DNA from: Caulobacterales bacterium 32-69-10
GTDB taxonomy: Bacteria > Pseudomonadota > Alphaproteobacteria > Caulobacterales > Caulobacteraceae
Direction: 5' to 3'
Length of the DNA stretch: 21,729 nucleotides
Assembly: GCA_002280485.1 (NCBI GenBank)
Contig: NCED01000063.1
Location: 1-21,729, forward strand
The position numbers were made by a program, and so were the translations under genes. This document shows, one piece after another, positions 1 to 10,040 of the stretch (positions are counted from its first letter, which is position 1; each line of letters starts with the position of its first letter). The notes beneath the pieces are model-generated. The model did no database searches. It was not told the DNA's origin and saw nothing but the letters and a program-made list of their open reading frames with translations.

Positions 1-356
1 GGCAGGGCTACGTTGTCGACGGCGCTGAACTCGGCCAGCAGATGGTGAAACTGGTAGATGAAGCCGATGGTGTTGAGCCGGATGCGGGTGCGCGCCGCGT
101 CGTTCAGCTTGGCCACGTCCTCGCCGCCCAGAAGCACCTGGCCGCTAGAGGGCCGCTCCAGAAGCCCGGCGGCGTGCAGCAGGCTCGACTTGCCCGAGCC
201 GGACGGGCCGATCAGGCCGACGATCTCGCCCGGCCACACGTCGAGGTCGACGCCCTTCAGCACCTCCAGGGTGCGGCCGCCGCCGACCGGATAGCTGCGG
301 GTCAGGCCGCGCAGCGACAATGCAGTCTGTTGGGCCTCCTGCCGGTCGCTACTCAT
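1..356 (-). CDS. lolD: Lipoprotein-releasing ABC transporter ATP-binding protein LolD (3' truncated by window edge)
   Basis: This is the ATPase of the Lol system, which extracts lipoproteins from the inner membrane for transfer to the outer membrane. The first 118 residues are visible and the rest lies beyond base 1. Reading from ATG 356, a beta-strand region with SYPVGGG leads into a Walker A motif GPSGSGKSS (about residues 50-58) and a Q-loop YQFHHLL followed by FSAVDNVA, as in LolD-type ABC ATPases. The signature motif and Walker B are outside the window. The start overlaps the end of lolC by 8 bp (349-356), so the two are almost certainly co-translated as permease and ATPase of one transporter. 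Family is certain from Walker A and Q-loop; the LolD assignment rests on the adjacent LolC-type permease. Confidence 0.93.
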   Translation of the reverse strand, partial: MSSDRQEAQQTALSLRGLTRSYPVGGGRTLEVLKGVDLDVWPGEIVGLIGPSGSGKSSLLHAAGLLERPSSGQVLLGGEDVAKLNDAARTRIRLNTIGFIYQFHHLLAEFSAVDNVAL

Positions 357-1620
357 TGCGCAGGGCCTCGACGGGATCCAGGTGCGAGGCGTGGAAGGCC
401 TGCGGCAGGGTGGCGATGAAGGTCATCACCAGCGAACCGATGCTGATGATCGCCACCTCGCCCCACTCGATGCGGGCGGGGATGCGCGCGAGGAAATAGG
501 TGTCCGGGGAAAAGACCGCGACGCCGGTGATCGTCTCCACCGCCGTCTGTATCTGGTCGATGTAGATGCAGAACAGGGCGCCCAGCACCACGCCGGTGAC
601 GGTGCCGAAGAAGCCGATGGCGGCGCCCGACATGAAGAAGATGCGCAGGATCGACCCCTGGCTGGCGCCCATGGTCCGCAGGATGGCGATGTCGCGGCTC
701 TTGTTCTTCACCAGCATGATCAGGCCGGAGGTGATGTTCATCACCGCCACGGCCACGATCAGGAACAGGATCAGCCGCATGGTGGTGCGCTCGACCTGCA
801 GGGCGTTGAAGAAGCTGTGGTTGGTGTCGCGCCAGTCGGAGACGACGGTCCCGTTGCCGGCGGCGCGCTCGATCAGCGGCCGGATCTGCTCCACCGCGTC
901 GGCGTCGGCCAGCTTGATCTCGATCAGGTCGACGCTCTGGTCGCGGCCGAAGAACAGCTGGGCCTGCTCCAGCGGCATGTAGATGTAGGCGGCGTCGAAC
1001 TCGCTCATGCCGACGCTGAACACCGCGCCGACGGTGTAGGTCTTGCGGCGCGGGGTCGAGCCCAGGATGGTGGCGCCGCCGTTGGGCGAGACGATGCTGA
1101 TGGCGTCGCCGGCCCTCAGCCCCAGGTTCTCGGCCAATCGGGCGCCGACCAGCACGATGTCGCCGCCGTACTCGCCCTGGCCAAAGCCGCGCAGGGAGCC
1201 CTGCTTGATGCCCTCGGTGATGATCGGGGTGGCCGCCACATCCTCGCGGCGCATGCCGCGGATGATGCCGCCCCCGACCTGGGCCGGCCCGCTGACCAGG
1301 CCCTGGGCCTCGACCACGGGAATCGCCTGCACCACCCCGGGCACGGCGCGCAGCCGCTGGATCAGGGCCTCGCGGGCATAGGGTTCGGTGGCGACGGGGC
1401 CGCGCACGAAGACGTGGCCGTTGAAGCCGAGGGTGCGGGCGAGCAGCTCGGTCCGAAAGCCGTTCATCACGGCCATGACGATGACGAGCACCGCCACCGC
1501 GAGGGTGATGCCGATGAAGGAGATGATCGAGATCATCGCCACGCCGCCCTGCTTGCGCTTGGCGCGCAGGTAGCGGGCGGCCAGCGACCGCTCCCAGCCC
1601 GCGAAGGCGCCTGCCGCCAT
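349..1620 (-). CDS. lolC: Lipoprotein-releasing ABC transporter permease, LolC/LolE family
   Basis: This 423-residue inner-membrane permease of the Lol lipoprotein-release transporter works with LolD. The layout is the family's own: a short cytoplasmic start (ERSLAARYLRAKRKQG), a first membrane helix at about residues 27-52, a large periplasmic domain of about 220 residues, then three C-terminal helices (about 280-305, 325-350 and 385-410) with the FtsX-type KNKSRDIAILRTMGAS segment between them. Length matches the family. ATG 1620 is used; it lies within a 14-bp sequence that also occurs at the end of proS. Only one LolC/E-type gene is visible, so it may act as a homodimer (inferred; a second permease could lie outside the window). 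It overlaps lolD by 8 bp. Confidence 0.95.
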   Translation of the reverse strand: MAAGAFAGWERSLAARYLRAKRKQGGVAMISIISFIGITLAVAVLVIVMAVMNGFRTELLARTLGFNGHVFVRGPVATEPYAREALIQRLRAVPGVVQAIPVVEAQGLVSGPAQVGGGIIRGMRREDVAATPIITEGIKQGSLRGFGQGEYGGDIVLVGARLAENLGLRAGDAISIVSPNGGATILGSTPRRKTYTVGAVFSVGMSEFDAAYIYMPLEQAQLFFGRDQSVDLIEIKLADADAVEQIRPLIERAAGNGTVVSDWRDTNHSFFNALQVERTTMRLILFLIVAVAVMNITSGLIMLVKNKSRDIAILRTMGASQGSILRIFFMSGAAIGFFGTVTGVVLGALFCIYIDQIQTAVETITGVAVFSPDTYFLARIPARIEWGEVAIISIGSLVMTFIATLPQAFHASHLDPVEALRNE

Positions 1621-1630
1621 CAGTAGGCCC
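1617..1630. repeat. 14-bp direct repeat, copy 1 (lolC start)
   Basis: The sequence ccatcagtaggccc on the + strand covers the lolC start codon. An identical copy at 1748-1761 covers the proS stop codon. The two copies bracket the REP-like palindrome at 1648-1730. Confidence 0.85.
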
Positions 1631-1647
1631 CCGTGGCGGGCCCGAAA

Positions 1648-1730
1648 GCCTCGCCCTTCGACAAGCTCAGGATGAGGCTTTCTACCGACAGATCATTCCG
1701 CCTCATCCTGAGCCTGTCGAAGGACGAGGC
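1648..1730. repeat. REP-like palindromic element between proS and lolC
   Basis: Two 31-base arms, 1648-1678 and 1700-1730, are reverse complements of each other at 29 of 31 positions, with a 21-base spacer. The arms contain cttcgacaagctcagg / cctgagcctgtcgaag cores. The right arm is identical over 31 bases to the arm at 8676-8706, so this is a dispersed repeat family. It resembles the abundant intergenic palindromes of alphaproteobacteria (from memory). It would fold into a long hairpin in proS-lolC mRNA, but there is no T-run to make it an ordinary terminator. Confidence 0.9.
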
Positions 1731-1750
1731 GGCGGCACACCGCTGGCCCA

Positions 1751-3290
<1,540 letters not shown>

Positions 3291-3298
3291 GAATCCAC

Positions 3299-3334
3299 AA
3301 ACAAGAAAGGGCCGCGTCCAAAAGGACGCGGCCC
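3299..3334 (-). terminator. Intrinsic terminator, proximal of a tandem pair
   Basis: A perfect 11-bp stem, 3309-3319 with 3324-3334, has a 4-base loop. On the minus strand it is followed by tttcttgttt (3299-3308). This is a textbook Rho-independent terminator for transcripts arriving from the DUF1467/rnj side. proS would therefore need its own promoter or readthrough. Confidence 0.85.
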
Positions 3335-3526
3335 AAGGTTTGTCGCCACCAGAACATCAGGAGCGGCCGGCGAACCGGCCTGACATCACAATGGCCGAGA
3401 CCGCCCCCGCGGTCCCGTGCTGTTGCGCCGGGGGAAAGAGTTTTAATGTGATCGCTGATGATTTGGGCGAGCGCCGCTCACCGGCCCAAGATTTGGGCGC
3501 CCACTGCCCTTAGGCCGCCCGCCTGC
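3335..3526. other. Intergenic region between DUF1467 gene and terminators, with small hairpins
   Basis: This 192-base stretch has no supported coding region. It holds two short perfect hairpins: 3365-3380 (6-bp stem, loop ttcg on the minus strand) and 3399-3414 (6-bp stem, four-base loop). A short direct repeat gatttgggcg occurs near 3460 and 3490. It could be the 3' untranslated region of the DUF1467 transcript, or could hide a small RNA ending at the terminators. I recognise no RNA family. Confidence 0.35.
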
Positions 3527-3793
3527 CTAGCGGAAAGTGCTCGGCGTCGTGGGGTATTCCGGCAGGGTGATCAGGCCGAAATGCAGGATCACCCAGATCC
3601 CCGCCAGCACGATGGCCGAGACCCAGGTGGTGGTGATGAACTTCTTCTTGAGGTTGGGGTTCACCGGCGAGCCGGGATCGCCGCCGCCGGGCACGTCGAT
3701 GCCCGCCTCATGATGGCTCTGCACGCCGAGCGGCAGGATGGTGAACAGCACCGTCCACCAGACCACGAGATAGACGGAGGCGTAGAAGAGCAT
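3527..3793 (-). CDS. DUF1467 family small membrane protein
   Basis: This is an 88-residue protein with two predicted membrane helices (about residues 5-24 and 54-74), joined by a loop rich in Gly, Pro and Asp, and a short Pro/Thr tail. The start MLFYASVYLVVWWTVLF and the segment FITTTWVSAIVLAG match what I recall of the alphaproteobacterial DUF1467 family, which has no established function. It begins 28 bp after the rnj stop, with GAGGA about 6 nt ahead of ATG 3793. It is the last gene before the tandem terminators, so it is probably transcribed with rnj. I infer only that it is an inner-membrane protein. Confidence 0.85.
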   Translation of the reverse strand: MLFYASVYLVVWWTVLFTILPLGVQSHHEAGIDVPGGGDPGSPVNPNLKKKFITTTWVSAIVLAGIWVILHFGLITLPEYPTTPSTFR

Positions 3794-3821
3794 GGCTGTT
3801 CCTCGCGGCGGGCGCGGCCTC

Positions 3822-5501
3822 TTATAGCCTGACCACCAGGGTCTCGACCACAGGGCGGCGCTCCCAGATGCGTTGCGACGCCTTCTTCAGGGTGCGGCCG
3901 ACCGCCGCTTCCACGGCGTTGTCGTCCAGGCGCTGCTCGTTGCTGAGCTTCTTGATGGCGCCTTCGGCGTCCTCGGACAGGTCGTCGAGGGCGTCCGCCA
4001 GCGGATAGTCCTCGTCGCCGGGCAGGCCGATGCCGCGCACGGCCACGGACGAGACCAGCTTGCCCTTGCGGTCGAGGATGACCGAGACCAGCAGCACGCC
4101 ATTGGCCGCCGCGTGGCGGCGCTCGCGCAGGGGCTCGCTGTTCTCAGGCGTCAGCACGCCGCCGTCGAGGAACAGGCGGCCGTTCTGGACCTCGGCGACG
4201 ATCTCGGCCCGGCCGGGGGCCAGGCGGACCATGTCGCCGTTCTTGGGCGCGATGGCCTGGGGAATCTGCAGGTCCCTGGCGAAGGCGACGTGTTCGAGCA
4301 GGTGGCGGCGCTCGCCGTGGGTGGGCACGGCGATCTGCGGCTTGGCCCACTGGTACATCTGGGCCAGCTCGTCCCGGCACGGGTGGCCGGAGACGTGGAT
4401 GCCCGGGTGGTCGCGGTCGGTGTAGAGGCGCACCCCGCGGTCGGCGAGCTTGTTCTGCAGGTTGCGGATGCCGATCTCGTTGCCGGGGATGACCCGCGAC
4501 GAGAAGATGCAGCTGTCGCCCTCCCCCAGGCTGACGTGGGCGTGGGTCCCTTCGGCGATGCGCGACAGGGCGGCGCGGGCCTCGCCCTGGCTGCCGGTGC
4601 ACAGGTACAGGATCGAGTTTTCCGGGAAATAGCCGGCCTCGGAATCCGAGACGAAGGGCTGCACGTCCTTGAGCAGGCCCACCGACTTGGCGGCGCCGGT
4701 GATGCGGTGCATCGAGCGGCCGACGAGGCAGACCCGGCGGTCGGCGGCCTCGGCGGCGCGGACCACGCTGTCGACCCGCGCCACGTTGGAGGCGAAACAG
4801 GCCACCGCCACCTTGCCCTTGAGGGGCTTGATCAGGTCGCGCAGGGCGTCGCGGACCCCGGCCTCGGAGCCGGACTCGCCTTCGACGAATACGTTCGTCG
4901 AGTCGCAGACCATGGCCAGCACGCCCTCGTCGCCGAGGCGGCGGATCTCGGCGATGTCGGCGGGGCCGGAGGTGATCGGGGTGTCGTCCAGCTTCCAGTC
5001 GCCCGTGTGCAGGATGGTCCCCAGCGGCGTCTTGATGCTGAGGCCATTCGGCTCGGGGATCGAGTGGGCGATGGTGATGAAGCCGATCTCGAAGGGCCCG
5101 AGCGTGAGCTTGCCGCCGAGGGGCACTTCGGTCATCGGCACCTGGCCCTCGAGGCCGGCGTCGCGCAGCTTCTCGCGGATCAGATAGGCGGTGAAGGGGG
5201 TGGCGTAGAGGGGCGCCTTCAGGTCCGGCCACAGCCAGCCCAGGGCCCCGATGTGGTCCTCGTGGGCGTGGGTCAGGACGATGCCGATGATGTTCTTGGC
5301 CTGGCTGGCGGCATAGGTGATGTCCGGCATGATGATCTCGACGCCGGGCGTCGTCTGGTCGCCGAACGTCACGCCGACGTCGACGATGATCCACTTGCGG
5401 TCATGCGCCGGCCCGTAGCCGTACATGTTGAAATTCATACCGATCTCGTTGGACCCGCCCAGCGGCAGGAACACGAGCTCGTCGTTTTTTGATGGGTTCA
5501 T
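3822..5501 (-). CDS. rnj: Ribonuclease J
   Basis: This 559-residue metallo-beta-lactamase/beta-CASP nuclease acts in RNA processing and decay, with 5'-to-3' exonuclease and endonuclease activities known for the family. The metal-binding motif THAHEDHIG holds H78, H80, D82 and H83. Further family signatures are [12 protein letters not shown] near the start, [14 protein letters not shown], and [18 protein letters not shown] in the C-terminal half of the catalytic core. Length matches alphaproteobacterial RNase J. Its ATG (5501-5499) overlaps the coaX stop by 4 bp (ATGA), so the two are translationally coupled. A presumed C-terminal dimerisation domain follows the core. No defects seen. Confidence 0.97.
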   Translation of the reverse strand: MNPSKNDELVFLPLGGSNEIGMNFNMYGYGPAHDRKWIIVDVGVTFGDQTTPGVEIIMPDITYAASQAKNIIGIVLTHAHEDHIGALGWLWPDLKAPLYATPFTAYLIREKLRDAGLEGQVPMTEVPLGGKLTLGPFEIGFITIAHSIPEPNGLSIKTPLGTILHTGDWKLDDTPITSGPADIAEIRRLGDEGVLAMVCDSTNVFVEGESGSEAGVRDALRDLIKPLKGKVAVACFASNVARVDSVVRAAEAADRRVCLVGRSMHRITGAAKSVGLLKDVQPFVSDSEAGYFPENSILYLCTGSQGEARAALSRIAEGTHAHVSLGEGDSCIFSSRVIPGNEIGIRNLQNKLADRGVRLYTDRDHPGIHVSGHPCRDELAQMYQWAKPQIAVPTHGERRHLLEHVAFARDLQIPQAIAPKNGDMVRLAPGRAEIVAEVQNGRLFLDGGVLTPENSEPLRERRHAAANGVLLVSVILDRKGKLVSSVAVRGIGLPGDEDYPLADALDDLSEDAEGAIKKLSNEQRLDDNAVEAAVGRTLKKASQRIWERRPVVETLVVRL

Positions 5502-6277
5502 AGGTCTCTTAGGTGGCGATTGCGGCGCACGATTTCCAGCAGGCCACGCAAGGTTAAATCGGGATCGAAGGCGTCGATGGCGTCGGTCGCCCCTTCGAAC
5601 AGGGACGCGACGCCTCCGGTGGCGACGACTTTCAGGGGTTTAGCGTATTCCGCCTTGATGCGCGCGATCAGTCCTTCGATCAGGGCGACATAGCCCCAGA
5701 ACACCCCGGACTGCATGGCTTCCACCGTGCCGGTGCCGATGACCTGGGGCGGCCGGGTGATGGCGACGCGGGGCAGCTTGGCGGCGGCGGTGTGCAGGGC
5801 CTGCATCGACAGGTTGATGCCCGGGGCGATCACCCCGCCCTCGAAGGCGCCGTCCGGGCCGACCACATCGAAGGTGGTGGCGGTGCCGCTGTCGATCAGC
5901 AGCAGCGGGCCGCCGTGGGCGAGGAAACCGCCGAGGGCGTTGACCAGCCGGTCGGCGCCGGCCTCCGACGGCTTCTGGATGCGCACCTCTATGCCCAGCT
6001 CGGCGTTCTCGCCGACCACCAGGGGTTCGACCTTGAGGTAGCGGCGGGCCAGATTCCTGAGGTTGAACAAGGACTGCGGCACGACACTTGAGATGATGCA
6101 GTCGTCCAGGTCGGCGAACTTGAGCGACTGCATCAAGAGGAGCTGGTTCAGCCAGACGGCATATTCGTCGGCGGTGCGGGCCGCATCGGTGGCGGCGCGC
6201 CACTGGGCGATCCACCCCTGGCCGTCATGGACGGCGAAGAGGGTGTTGGTGTTGCCCTGTTCGATGGCCAGCAGCAT
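5498..6277 (-). CDS. coaX: Type III pantothenate kinase
   Basis: This cytoplasmic kinase phosphorylates pantothenate using ATP, the first step of coenzyme A synthesis. The 259-residue protein has the N-terminal phosphate-binding motif IEQGNTNT (canonical family form DxGNTNT), the [12 protein letters not shown] segment, the [12 protein letters not shown] motif and FEGGVIAPG. In the first motif glutamate replaces the usual aspartate, which I take as a lineage variant and not damage. ATG 6277 shares one base with the birA stop (TGATG) and the stop overlaps rnj by 4 bp, so birA-coaX-rnj form a coupled unit. An open frame extends upstream to 6730, but that part is a shadow of birA and lacks homology. 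Confidence 0.95.
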   Translation of the reverse strand: MLLAIEQGNTNTLFAVHDGQGWIAQWRAATDAARTADEYAVWLNQLLLMQSLKFADLDDCIISSVVPQSLFNLRNLARRYLKVEPLVVGENAELGIEVRIQKPSEAGADRLVNALGGFLAHGGPLLLIDSGTATTFDVVGPDGAFEGGVIAPGINLSMQALHTAAAKLPRVAITRPPQVIGTGTVEAMQSGVFWGYVALIEGLIARIKAEYAKPLKVVATGGVASLFEGATDAIDAFDPDLTLRGLLEIVRRNRHLRDL

Positions 6278-7014
6278 CACGCCTCCCCGAAGAACACGTC
6301 GCCGGCGCTGATTCGCCGCATGGTCCCGTTCGCCAGGCGCAGGCGCAAGGCGCCGTCGAGGTCCAGCCCTTCGGCGGCCCCGAGCAGGGTTTCTCCCGAC
6401 AGCCGGGCGATACAGGGGCCGGGGATGCCGGCGCTGCGGGCCAGCCAGGCGTCGAGGACGGGGGCGAGCCCCCCCTCCTCCCACACCGCGCTCCAGCGCC
6501 CGTAGGCGGCGGCCAGCTTGCCCAGCGCCTGCTCCGGCGTCGGCGGGGCGGGGCGGTCGGCCTTGAGGTGTTCGGCCAGGGACGTGGCCGGCCGCTCGGC
6601 GTCCTGCGGATAGGAGAACAGGTTGGCGCCGATCCCGACCGCCACCCAGATGCCGCCCCCGGGCGCCGGGCCGGTCTCGACCAGGATGCCAAAGGCCTTC
6701 TTGCCGTCCACCAGCACGTCGTTGGGCCACTTCAAGGTCACGATGGCCTCAGGGACGTAGGCGCAGGCCATGTCGTAGGCAGCCAGGGCCGCAACGAAAG
6801 CCGCGCCGGCGGCGTGGGCGGCGGGACGGCTGGACAGGGTCAGATAGGTGGCGGCGAGGTTGCCCTCGCCCAGCGACCAGGCCCGGCCGCGCCGGCCCTT
6901 GCCCTGGTGCTGGCGCTTGGCCGCGATCCACAGGGGCCCGGTCTCGCCGGCCTGGGCGCAGCGGCGCGCCTCGGCGTTGGTAGAGTCGATCTCCTCGAAC
7001 CAGCGGACGGTCAT
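6277..7014 (-). CDS. birA: Biotin--[acetyl-CoA-carboxylase] ligase, without DNA-binding domain
   Basis: This enzyme activates biotin to biotinyl-AMP and attaches it to the acceptor lysine of carboxylases such as the AccB subunit. The 245-residue protein begins directly at the catalytic domain ([13 protein letters not shown]), with the biotinyl-AMP-binding loop [11 protein letters not shown], then [19 protein letters not shown] and a C-terminal SH3-like part ending GDVFFGEA. It lacks the N-terminal helix-turn-helix of E. coli BirA, so it should be a ligase only and not the biotin operon repressor. It follows nuoN after a 135-bp gap filled by an inverted repeat, and shares one base with coaX. 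Confidence 0.95.
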   Translation of the reverse strand: MTVRWFEEIDSTNAEARRCAQAGETGPLWIAAKRQHQGKGRRGRAWSLGEGNLAATYLTLSSRPAAHAAGAAFVAALAAYDMACAYVPEAIVTLKWPNDVLVDGKKAFGILVETGPAPGGGIWVAVGIGANLFSYPQDAERPATSLAEHLKADRPAPPTPEQALGKLAAAYGRWSAVWEEGGLAPVLDAWLARSAGIPGPCIARLSGETLLGAAEGLDLDGALRLRLANGTMRRISAGDVFFGEA

Positions 7015-7017
7015 TGT

Positions 7018-7145
7018 CCTTCTCCCCTCGGGGAGAAGGTGGCCTCCGAAGGAGGACGGATGAGGGGGCCTGTCAGGATGAGATTCATCGGCGCCGCCCC
7101 CTCATCCGTCGGCTCCGCCGACACCTTCTCCCCGAGGGGAGAAGG
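7018..7145. repeat. Nested inverted repeat (REP-like) between nuoN and birA
   Basis: Outer arms 7018-7041 and 7122-7145 are perfect 24-bp reverse complements, and inner arms 7055-7069 and 7096-7110 are perfect over 15 bp. Each outer arm is itself a small palindrome (ccttctcccc / ggggagaagg). It fills almost the whole gap between the nuoN stop and the birA start. It is a different family from the elements at 1648 and 8624. It is similar to dispersed alphaproteobacterial intergenic repeats that I recall. No T-run follows, so it is more likely an mRNA-stabilising or pausing hairpin than a terminator. Confidence 0.88.
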
Positions 7146-7149
7146 GCGT

Positions 7150-8583
7150 CTACGCAATGTGGAACACGCTCGCCGCGATGCGGGCGAGCGGGTCCAGGGC
7201 GGCCAGGGCCGGCAGGACCACGGGGAAGGAGAACAGGGCCGCGGCGGCGGCGATGGTCTTGGCGTCGGCGGGGGCCGGATCGACCTGGCCGGGGCTGGCG
7301 TCGAACCACATCGTCTTGACCATGCGCAGGTAATAGAAGGCCGCGACCACGGAGGCGACGAGGCCGAACACGGCCACCGGCCACAGGCCAGACGCGATGG
7401 CGGCCTTGAAGACGTAGAACTTGGCCCAGAAACCCGAGAACGGCGGGATGCCCATGACCGAGAAGCTGAGGCCGGTCAGGCACAGGGCCAGGCCCGGGCG
7501 CTCCTTGGCGAGCCCGGCCAGGGACGGCAGGGTCTCCATCGCCTCGCCGTCGCGCTTGAGCGCGATCAGGCAGGCGAAGAAGCCGGTGACGTCGATCATG
7601 TAGAGGACCATGAACACCAGCATGGCCTGGACGCCCGCCTCGGTGCCGGCCGCCAGGCCCAGCAGCGCGTAGCCGATGTTGGCGATCGAGGAATAGGCCA
7701 GCAGGCGCTTGAGGTTCTTCTGGACGAGGCCCGCCAGGGCGCCGACGGCCATGGACAGGACGGCGATCACCACCAGGACCTGGCTCCACTGCTCGATGGC
7801 GCCGGCGAAGCCGTCCATCAGGATGCGGGCGGTCAGGACCAGGGCGGCCAGCTTGGGGGCGGCCGACATGAAGGCCACGACCGGCGTCGGCGCGCCCTCG
7901 TAGACGTCGGGCGTCCACATGTGGAAGGGCGCGGCGGCGACCTTGAAGGCCAGGCCGCAGATCAGGAACACGACGCCGAAGACGACGCCGTTGCCCGCGC
8001 CGCCCTGGACCGCGACGGCGATCTCGGAGAAGCGGGTAGAGCCGGCGAAGCCGTAGATCAGCGAGGCGCCGTAGAGCAGCAGGCCCGACGACAGGGCGCC
8101 GAGGACGAAGTACTTCAGGCCGGCCTCGGACGACTTGGCGTCGTCGCGCTGGAAGGCGGCCAGGACGTAGGTGGCCAGCGACATCAGCTCGACGCCGAGA
8201 TAGAGCGAAATCAGGTCGCCGGCCGAGACCATGACGCCCATGCCGAGCGCCGCTAGCAGGATCAGCACGGGGAATTCGAAGCGGGCCGCCTTGATGCGGG
8301 CGAGCCACCGGTCGCCGAGCACGATGGCCACGGCGCTCATCAGATAGATCGCCACCTTGGCGAAGACCGAGATCTCGTCGGCGATGAATCCGCCCGAGAA
8401 CGCCACGCCCAACTGGCCGAAACAGGCCGCGCCGGCGGCGGCGACCAGGACGAGGCCCGCGCCCGAGGAGACGAGCGCCGTCCCCCGGTCGCCCTTGAAG
8501 GCGCCGAATACCAGCAGGACCATCGCGCCGATGGCCAGGATCAGCTCAGGAAGAGCGATCGCCAGCTCGCCGGAAAAACCCAT
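7150..8583 (-). CDS. nuoN: NADH-quinone oxidoreductase subunit N
   Basis: This is one of the three antiporter-like proton-pumping subunits of complex I, in the inner membrane. The 477-residue protein has about 14 helices. The conserved charged residues expected for the pump are visible: glutamate in YLGVELMSLATY, lysine in GLAFKVAAAPFHMWTPDVY, and lysine in FSGFWAKFYVFKAA. Length matches the family and the frame is intact. GGGGAG lies upstream of ATG 8583. It is separated from nuoM by a 134-bp gap holding a REP-like palindrome, unlike the tight spacing in the rest of the operon, and from birA by another palindrome. Confidence 0.97.
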   Translation of the reverse strand: MGFSGELAIALPELILAIGAMVLLVFGAFKGDRGTALVSSGAGLVLVAAAGAACFGQLGVAFSGGFIADEISVFAKVAIYLMSAVAIVLGDRWLARIKAARFEFPVLILLAALGMGVMVSAGDLISLYLGVELMSLATYVLAAFQRDDAKSSEAGLKYFVLGALSSGLLLYGASLIYGFAGSTRFSEIAVAVQGGAGNGVVFGVVFLICGLAFKVAAAPFHMWTPDVYEGAPTPVVAFMSAAPKLAALVLTARILMDGFAGAIEQWSQVLVVIAVLSMAVGALAGLVQKNLKRLLAYSSIANIGYALLGLAAGTEAGVQAMLVFMVLYMIDVTGFFACLIALKRDGEAMETLPSLAGLAKERPGLALCLTGLSFSVMGIPPFSGFWAKFYVFKAAIASGLWPVAVFGLVASVVAAFYYLRMVKTMWFDASPGQVDPAPADAKTIAAAAALFSFPVVLPALAALDPLARIAASVFHIA

Positions 8584-8623
8584 CTCAGCTCCCCGTCCCG
8601 AAAACCCGGAACCGTTGTTGACC

Positions 8624-8706
8624 GCCTCGACCCTTCGACACGCTCAGGGTGAGGCGACTTACGCCTCAGTAGAATGCCTCATCCTGAGCCTGTCGAAGGA
8701 CGAGGC
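8624..8706. repeat. REP-like palindromic element between nuoM and nuoN
   Basis: Arms 8624-8655 and 8676-8706 form an imperfect inverted repeat with a 20-base spacer. The right arm is identical to 1700-1730 over 31 bases, showing the same repeat family as the element beside lolC. Transcribed within the nuo operon, it would fold into a long hairpin between nuoM and nuoN. Confidence 0.9.
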
Positions 8707-8717
8707 TTTCGGACCCA

Positions 8718-10027
<1,310 letters not shown>

Positions 10028-10040
10028 GGTCTCAGCCCCC

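Noticed and set aside
1648..1730. Reading the palindromes at 1648, 7018 and 8624 as insertion sequences or CRISPR repeats
   Set aside because: They are under 130 bp, have no coding capacity and no regular repeat-spacer array. They fit REP-like intergenic palindromes better.
3335..3526. Possible small RNA upstream of the tandem terminators
   Set aside because: Only two small hairpins and no recognisable family or promoter. Kept as an intergenic note and not called as an RNA gene.
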